Shown: positions 59,897 to 64,000 of the stretch, one piece after another
Layout: each line of letters opens with the position of its first letter
Position numbering within the stretch: position 1 is the first letter of the stretch
Origin: Streptomyces sp. NRRL B-1347
Lineage (GTDB): Bacteria; Actinomycetota; Actinomycetes; Streptomycetales; Streptomycetaceae
Direction: 5' to 3'
DNA length: 64,000 bases
Assembly: GCF_000720325.1 (NCBI RefSeq)
Contig: NZ_JOJM01000001.1
Location: 62,001-126,000 of the forward strand
Position numbers and translations under genes: made by a program
The notes under the pieces: model-generated
The model's input: the letters and a program-made list of their open reading frames with translations, nothing else
Databases searched by the model: none
Told to the model about the DNA's origin: nothing

Positions 59897-60539
59897 TGCG
59901 AGTCACCCCAGCCACGGTCTTCTGACCGACCTCGACATCCACCTCTACGCCCTCGGGCAGGTAGATGTCGACGCGTGAGCCGAAGCGGATCAGCCCGATC
60001 CGCTCACCCTGCTCCACCTTCGTGCCCTGCGGCACGTACGGCACGATGCGCCGGGCCACCGCGCCCGCGATCTGGATCATCTCGATGTCGCCGAGCTCGG
60101 TGTCGAAGTGCCAGACAACGCGCTCGTTGTTCTCGCTCTCCTTGTTGAACGCCGGGACGAACCCGCCCGGGATGTGCTCGACGGACGTCACCGTGCCGGC
60201 CAGCGGCGCGCGGTTGACGTGGACGTTGAGCGGGCTCATGAAGATCGCGACGCGGGTGCGCCCGTCCTTCCACGGCATGATGCTCTGCACGACGCCGTCG
60301 GCCGGGGAGATCACCCTGCCCTGGGTGATCTCGCGCTCGGGGTCGCGGAAGAACCACAGCATGCCCGCGGCGAGTGCGGTGGTCGGTACGGCGAGGGTCG
60401 CGGCGGCCTTGGACCGGCGAGCCCGGGCCAGGCTGAGTGCCGCGGTGGCGACGGTCGGCAGGAGCCACGGCGATGCTCCGCGCGCGAGGCGTACACCAGC
60501 CAGGCTGTCGCGAGGTGCAGAGGTTTGGCTGTGGGGCAT
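59883..60539 (-). CDS. psd: Phosphatidylserine decarboxylase
   Basis: A 218-residue proenzyme of the short (PSD-A) class. Text includes GMLWFFRDPEREITQGRVIS, SPADGVVQSI, FMSPLNVHVNRAPLAGTV, and the self-cleavage site IGLIRFGSRVDIYLP, whose Gly-Ser gives the pyruvoyl group and alpha/beta chains. One membrane helix lies near residues 40-60. It converts phosphatidylserine to phosphatidylethanolamine. The ATG at 60539 is chosen because of the GAAGG upstream. pssA follows and overlaps. Confidence 0.94.
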   Translation of the reverse strand: MPHSQTSAPRDSLAGVRLARGASPWLLPTVATAALSLARARRSKAAATLAVPTTALAAGMLWFFRDPEREITQGRVISPADGVVQSIMPWKDGRTRVAIFMSPLNVHVNRAPLAGTVTSVEHIPGGFVPAFNKESENNERVVWHFDTELGDIEMIQIAGAVARRIVPYVPQGTKVEQGERIGLIRFGSRVDIYLPEGVEVDVEVGQKTVAGVTRIDRD

Positions 60540-60599
60540 GGATGACCTTCGTAGCGGATGATGCCGCACTGCATACGGGGGGACGGCGGCTTTCCCGGG

Positions 60600-60630
60600 A
60601 TCGTATCGGTTGCGAGCCACAACTGGGCAA
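60600..60630 (-). promoter_or_regulatory. Possible promoter of psd-pssA
   Basis: On the minus strand TTGCCC (60630-60625) and TACGAT (60605-60600) are separated by 19 bases, about 60 bases before the psd start. The spacing is a little long. Confidence 0.3.
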
Positions 60631-60677
60631 GCGAGGAAGCCGAGTCGGCCGCCCGAGCGTGCTGACTGGGTGTGATC

Positions 60678-60702
60678 TTCTTCTCGATTAGATCTCGAAG
60701 AA
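60678..60702 (-). terminator. AT-richer hairpin after the acyl-CoA dehydrogenase gene
   Basis: TTCTTC and GAAGAA end a quasi-palindrome (60678-60702) with an internal TCGA pairing across a short loop. It lies 20-45 bases past the acyl-CoA dehydrogenase stop on the minus strand and could separate that transcript from psd-pssA. Confidence 0.4.
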
Positions 60703-60721
60703 ATCGCCCCAAACCGGGCAT

Positions 60722-61927
60722 TCAGCCCTGGAATCGATACTCTTCGAGGAGTCGTCGGCCAATGATCATTTTCTGGATCTCGGCGGTACCTTCACCGATG
60801 AGCAGCATCGGCGCCTCTCGGTACAGGCGCTCGATCTCGTACTCCTTCGAGAAGCCGTAACCGCCGTGGATCCGGAACGCGTCCTCCACGACTTCCTTGC
60901 AGTATTCGGACGCCAGGTACTTCGCCATCCCTGCTTCGAGGTCGTTTCGCTCCCCGGAGTCCTTTTTGCGTGCTGCGTTTACCATCATCGCATGGGCGGC
61001 CTCGACCTTGGTAGCCATCTCCGCGAGCTTGAACTGAATTGCCTGGTGCTGCGCGATCGGCTTGCCGAAAGTGTGGCGTTGCTGGGCATAGGAGACGCCC
61101 AGTTCGAAGGCACGCTGAGCGACGCCGCAGCCACGCGCCGCCACGTTCACGCGGCCGACCTCGACGCCGTCCATCATTTGGTAAAACCCCCGGCCGGTGC
61201 TCCCGCCGAGCACGCGATTGGCTGGAATGCGCAGGTCATCCATGACCAGCTCGGTGGTATCGACCCCCTTGTACCCCATCTTGTCGATCTTGCCCGGGAT
61301 GGTGAGGCCTGGGCGCACCTCGCCGAACCCCGGCTCCTTCTCCACCAGGAACGTCGTCATCGACTTGTGCGGGGCCGTGCCCTCCGGGTGGCCTTCGTCA
61401 CTTCTGACGAGGACGGCCACGAGCGTTGACGTACCGCCGTTCGTCAACCACATCTTCTGACCGTTCAGGACGTACTCGTCGCCGTCCTTGACCGCCTTGG
61501 ACGTGATCGCCGACACGTCCGAGCCGAGCGCCGGTTCCGACATGGAGAACGCGCCGCGGACCTCGCCGAGCGCCATCCGCGGCAGGAAGTGCTCCTTCTG
61601 CTCCCGCGTGCCGTGCTGCTTGATCATGTACGCCACGATGAAGTGGGTGTTGATGATGCCGGACACCGACATCCAGCCGCGCGCTATCTCCTCCACGCAC
61701 AGCGCGTACGTCAGGAGCGACTCGCCCAGGCCGCCGTACTCCTCGGGGATCATCAGGCCGAACAGGCCCAACTCCTTGAGCCCGTCCACGATCTGCTGCG
61801 GATACTCGTCGCGGTGCTCGAGGTCCGTCGCGACCGGGATGATCTCTTTGTCGACGAAGTCACGGACGGTGGCCAGGATTTCCCGCTGCACATCGGTGAG
61901 GCCGTGGGTCTGGGCGAGTCGGCTCAT
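60722..61927 (-). CDS. Acyl-CoA dehydrogenase, probable methylsuccinyl-CoA dehydrogenase role
   Basis: A 401-residue FAD enzyme of ordinary acyl-CoA dehydrogenase length: LGLFGLMIPEEYGGLGESLL, GAFSMSEPALGSDVSAITSK (FAD/substrate loop), GYKGVDTTELVMDDLRIPAN, QQRHTFGKPIAQHQAIQFKL, IHGGYGFSKEYEIERLYREA, and the catalytic Glu in LIGEGTAEIQ. In the ethylmalonyl-CoA pathway the step between ethylmalonyl-CoA mutase and the MaoC hydratase is oxidation of methylsuccinyl-CoA, so this role is inferred from position. Proteobacterial Mcd is longer (about 550 residues) with an extra N-terminal part that this protein lacks. The 3' half is noticeably less GC-rich than neighbours. Confidence 0.9.
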   Translation of the reverse strand: MSRLAQTHGLTDVQREILATVRDFVDKEIIPVATDLEHRDEYPQQIVDGLKELGLFGLMIPEEYGGLGESLLTYALCVEEIARGWMSVSGIINTHFIVAYMIKQHGTREQKEHFLPRMALGEVRGAFSMSEPALGSDVSAITSKAVKDGDEYVLNGQKMWLTNGGTSTLVAVLVRSDEGHPEGTAPHKSMTTFLVEKEPGFGEVRPGLTIPGKIDKMGYKGVDTTELVMDDLRIPANRVLGGSTGRGFYQMMDGVEVGRVNVAARGCGVAQRAFELGVSYAQQRHTFGKPIAQHQAIQFKLAEMATKVEAAHAMMVNAARKKDSGERNDLEAGMAKYLASEYCKEVVEDAFRIHGGYGFSKEYEIERLYREAPMLLIGEGTAEIQKMIIGRRLLEEYRFQG

Positions 61928-61930
61928 GGC

Positions 61931-62443
61931 TTACTTCTCCTGAGTCTTCAGGTCCGGGCGGCCGGGCTGCTCGCCGCCGCGCTCCTTGATGTACGTCTCG
62001 GTCGGCACCATCACCTTGCGGCGGAACACGCACACCAGGGTGCCGTCCTGCTTGTAGCCCTTGGTCTCCACGTGGACGATGCCGCGGTCCGACTTCGACT
62101 TGGACGGCGTCTTGTCGAGGACGGTCGTCTCGCCGTAGATCGTGTCGCCGTGGAAGGTCGGCGCCACGTGCTTGAGCGACTCGACCTCCAGGTTCGCGAT
62201 CGCCTTGCCCGACACGTCCGGCACGGACATGCCGAGCAGCAGCGAGTAGACGTAGTTGCCCACGACGACGTTCTTCCCGAAGTCCGTCGTCCTCTCCGCG
62301 TAGTTGCTGTCCATGTGCAGCGGGTGGTGGTTCATGGTGAGCAGACAGAACAGGTGGTCGTCGTACTCGGTGACCGTCTTGCCGGGCCAGTGCTTGTAGA
62401 CGGCGCCGACTTCGAACTCTTCGTAGGTGCGGCCGAACTGCAT
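61931..62443 (-). CDS. MaoC-family hydratase (mesaconyl-C1-CoA hydratase-like)
   Basis: A 170-residue hotdog-fold hydratase. Key text is TVTEYDDHLFCLLTMNHHPL (the Asp-x4-His-type active-site segment of R-specific hydratases), FGKNVVVGNYVYSLLLGMSV, and ESLKHVAPTFHGDTIYGETT. Between the CoA ester lyase and the acyl-CoA dehydrogenase genes it is expected to hydrate mesaconyl-CoA to beta-methylmalyl-CoA. The ATG follows GTAAGGG. Three bases separate its stop from the dehydrogenase start. Confidence 0.88.
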   Translation of the reverse strand: MQFGRTYEEFEVGAVYKHWPGKTVTEYDDHLFCLLTMNHHPLHMDSNYAERTTDFGKNVVVGNYVYSLLLGMSVPDVSGKAIANLEVESLKHVAPTFHGDTIYGETTVLDKTPSKSKSDRGIVHVETKGYKQDGTLVCVFRRKVMVPTETYIKERGGEQPGRPDLKTQEK

Positions 62444-62448
62444 GTCCC

Positions 62449-63465
62449 TTACGCCTCCGGAGCCTCGAACGTCGACGTGCGCTTCATGCCCGCAGCACGG
62501 CCCTTCCCGGAGATGACGAGCGCCATCTTCCGGCTCGCCTCGTCGATCATCTCGTCGCCGAGCATCGCCGAGCCCTTCTTGCCGCCCGCCTCCGAGGTGT
62601 AGTACGCGTACGCGTCGAGGATCAGCTCGGCGTGGTCGTAGTCCTCCTGGGACGGCGAGAACACCTCGTTCGCGGCCTCCACCTGGCCGGGGTGCAGCAC
62701 CCACTTGCCGTCGAAGCCGAGGGCCGCGGCGCGCCCGGCGACCTCGCGGTAGCCGTCGATGTTCTTGATCTGGAGGAAGGGGCCGTCGATCGCCTGGAGG
62801 TCGTGGGTGCGGGCGGCCATCAGGATGCGCATCAGGATGTAGTGGTAGGCGTCCGCCGGGTAGCCGGGCGGCTGCATGCCCACGACGAGCGACTTCATGT
62901 TGATCGACGCCATGAAGTCCGCGGGGCCGAAGATGATCGTCTCAACTCGTGACGAGGCGCCCGCGATCTCGTCAACATTGACCAGACCCTTCGCGTTCTC
63001 GATCTGCGCCTCGATGCCGATGCGCCCGACCTCGAAGCCCATCGTCTTCTCGATCTGCGTCAGGAGCAGGTCGAGGGCCACGACCTGCTGGGCGTCCTGG
63101 ACCTTGGGCAGCATGATGCAGTCGAGGTTCTGGCCCGCGCCCTCGACGACGGTCACGACGTCGCGGTACGTCCACTGGGTCGTCCAGTCGTTGACGCGCA
63201 CCACGCGCGTCTTGCCCGTCCAGTCGCCCTCGTTGAGGAACTTGACGATCGTGTGCCGTGCCTCGGGCTTGGCGAGCGGCGCGCAGGCGTCCTCCAGGTC
63301 CAGGAAGACCTGGTCGGCGGGGAGGCCCTGGGCCTTCTCCAGGAAGCGGGGGTTGCTTCCGGGGACCGCGAGACAGGAGCGGCGGGGGCGAAGGCGATTG
63401 ATGTCAGGAAGGTGCGCGGCGGAGCCGCTCGTTAGAGGGGTGGTGGCGGGCGACGGGCGGGTCAT
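62449..63465 (-). CDS. mcl: HpcH/HpaI-family CoA ester lyase (beta-methylmalyl-CoA/malyl-CoA lyase)
   Basis: A 338-residue citrate-lyase beta-like aldolase. Signatures are SCLAVPGSNPRFLEKAQGLP, VFLDLEDACAPLAKPEARHT (metal Glu/Asp), VRVNDWTTQWTYRDVV, GIEAQIENAKGLVNVDEIAG and GKWVLHPGQVEAANEVFSPS. It splits beta-methylmalyl-CoA into glyoxylate and propionyl-CoA, the carbon-yielding step of the ethylmalonyl-CoA pathway, and may also cleave or form malyl-CoA. Its ATG overlaps the stop of the mutase gene (ATGA). Confidence 0.92.
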   Translation of the reverse strand: MTRPSPATTPLTSGSAAHLPDINRLRPRRSCLAVPGSNPRFLEKAQGLPADQVFLDLEDACAPLAKPEARHTIVKFLNEGDWTGKTRVVRVNDWTTQWTYRDVVTVVEGAGQNLDCIMLPKVQDAQQVVALDLLLTQIEKTMGFEVGRIGIEAQIENAKGLVNVDEIAGASSRVETIIFGPADFMASINMKSLVVGMQPPGYPADAYHYILMRILMAARTHDLQAIDGPFLQIKNIDGYREVAGRAAALGFDGKWVLHPGQVEAANEVFSPSQEDYDHAELILDAYAYYTSEAGGKKGSAMLGDEMIDEASRKMALVISGKGRAAGMKRTSTFEAPEA

Positions 63466-64000
63466 GCGGGGACCTCCAACGGGTCGAGGTGGTTCGCTGT
63501 GCGGATCTCGTCGACGATACGGCCGATGATCTCCGTGATGCCGAAGTCCTTGGGGGTGAAGACGGCGGCCACGCCCGCCGCCTTCAGGTCCTCGGCGTCG
63601 CTGCTGGGGATGATGCCGCCGGCGATGACGGGGATGTCGTTGGCCCCGGCGGCGCGCAGCCTGGTCAGGACGTCCGGCACGAGCTGCGCGTGCGAGCCGG
63701 AGAGGATCGAAAGGCCCACCGCGTGCACGTCCTCCGCGAGCGCCGCGTCGACGATCTGCTCGGGGGTGAGCCGGATGCCCTGGTAGACGACCTCGAACCC
63801 GGCGTCGCGGGCCCGGACCGCGATCTGCTCGGCGCCGTTGGAGTGTCCGTCGAGGCCGGGCTTGCCCACCAGGAAGCGGAGCTTGCCGGTGCCCATGTCG
63901 GCGGCCGTCTTCTCGACCTTCTCGCGGACCAGGGCGAGCGGCGTGCCCGCCTCGGCGGTGACCGCGAGCGGCGCCCCGGAGACGCCCGTGGGCGCCCGGA
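63462..64000 (-). CDS. meaA: Ethylmalonyl-CoA mutase (MeaA), C-terminal part, cut by window edge
   Basis: The last 179 or so residues of a B12-dependent acyl-CoA mutase. The cobalamin-binding domain contains LVGKPGLDGHSNGAEQI with the DxHxxG base-off histidine motif, VVYQGIRLTPEQIVDAALAE, VGLSILSGSHAQLVPDVLTR and PVIAGGIIPSSDAEDLKAAG. Upstream residues (GVSGAPLAVTAEAGTPLALV) continue the frame to the window end, so the gene starts outside. An ATG at 63896 is internal. Position next to mcl, the MaoC hydratase and the acyl-CoA dehydrogenase identifies it as MeaA rather than methylmalonyl-CoA mutase. Confidence 0.92.
   Translation of the reverse strand, partial: RAPTGVSGAPLAVTAEAGTPLALVREKVEKTAADMGTGKLRFLVGKPGLDGHSNGAEQIAVRARDAGFEVVYQGIRLTPEQIVDAALAEDVHAVGLSILSGSHAQLVPDVLTRLRAAGANDIPVIAGGIIPSSDAEDLKAAGVAAVFTPKDFGITEIIGRIVDEIRTANHLDPLEVPA

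Noticed and set aside
63462..63896. A separate small cobalamin-binding protein starting at ATG 63896
   Set aside because: The frame continues upstream to the window end with mutase-like sequence, so this ATG is internal to meaA.

Overview
The window is high-GC (about 72%) actinobacterial DNA with the codon use, GTG/TTG starts, ATGA/GTGA stop-start overlaps and lipoprotein-rich gene content of a Streptomyces chromosome. About sixty protein genes are tightly packed on both strands. No tRNA, rRNA, transposase, integrase, CRISPR array or prophage gene was seen. It reads as ordinary chromosome arm/core DNA rather than a mobile island. Function calls rest on motifs and remembered family sequences, not on a database search.

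Region 1 (1-8480): a truncated SDR gene, a RibD/DHFR-like reductase, a secreted guanyl-specific RNase close to RNase Sa, a small membrane protein, a split two-component system (histidine kinase 1974-3293, LuxR-type regulator 5911-6579) that encloses two paralogous cysteine-rich membrane-anchored proteins, a cytochrome P450 and a hotdog thioesterase. Region 2 (8488-16552): a Gfo/Idh/MocA dehydrogenase divergent from a GntR/HutC regulator, then a sugar-type ABC importer with two paralogous binding proteins, one permease and a single-domain ATPase, followed by a ROK kinase and a small membrane protein. A near-palindrome (TTGTC-N2-GACAA) lies at both control regions.

Region 3 (16553-24648): a leaderless Cys-Cys leader peptide ahead of a Tat-type sulfite-oxidase-like molybdoenzyme, an ornithine cyclodeaminase homologue, a fused PcaL, an MBL-fold hydrolase, XthA, a secreted SGNH hydrolase and a DUF3093 protein. 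Region 4 (24819-34566): a DUF6278-like protein, gluABCD glutamate uptake, a secreted S15-type hydrolase preceded by GTnAC direct repeats, an L,D-transpeptidase lipoprotein, an unknown membrane protein and a secreted gamma-glutamyltransferase ending at a very strong bidirectional hairpin. Region 5 (34567-38976): a methionine aminopeptidase divergent from a small XRE regulator with a shared palindrome, an MFS exporter with a repeat-encoded tail, and a large repeat-containing hypothetical protein.

Region 6 (39175-45419): a five-gene operon for reductive pyrimidine/hydantoin degradation (beta-ureidopropionase-like amidohydrolase, class III aminotransferase, dihydropyrimidinase, F420-type LLM flavin enzyme, NCS1 nucleobase transporter) behind a good promoter and operator-like palindrome. 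Region 7 (45427-58934): a DUF4232 lipoprotein, a lipoate ligase with permuted domains, a cytoplasmic GGT homologue, an inositol-monophosphatase-family enzyme behind a PHO-box-like repeat, an FAD oxidoreductase coupled to a macrodomain protein, an AdaA-AlkA fusion coupled to Ogt (alkylation repair), DUF4326, a PaaI thioesterase, a Nudix hydrolase, a BCCT osmolyte transporter and a glycerate kinase. Region 8 (59033-64000, minus strand): meaA (ethylmalonyl-CoA mutase, cut by the window edge), a CoA ester lyase, a MaoC hydratase and an acyl-CoA dehydrogenase of the ethylmalonyl-CoA pathway, then psd and pssA for phosphatidylethanolamine synthesis.

Smaller intergenic stretches hold little that can be named. 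132-385, between the SDR and the reductase, is presumed to be a divergent promoter region; no clear motif was found there.
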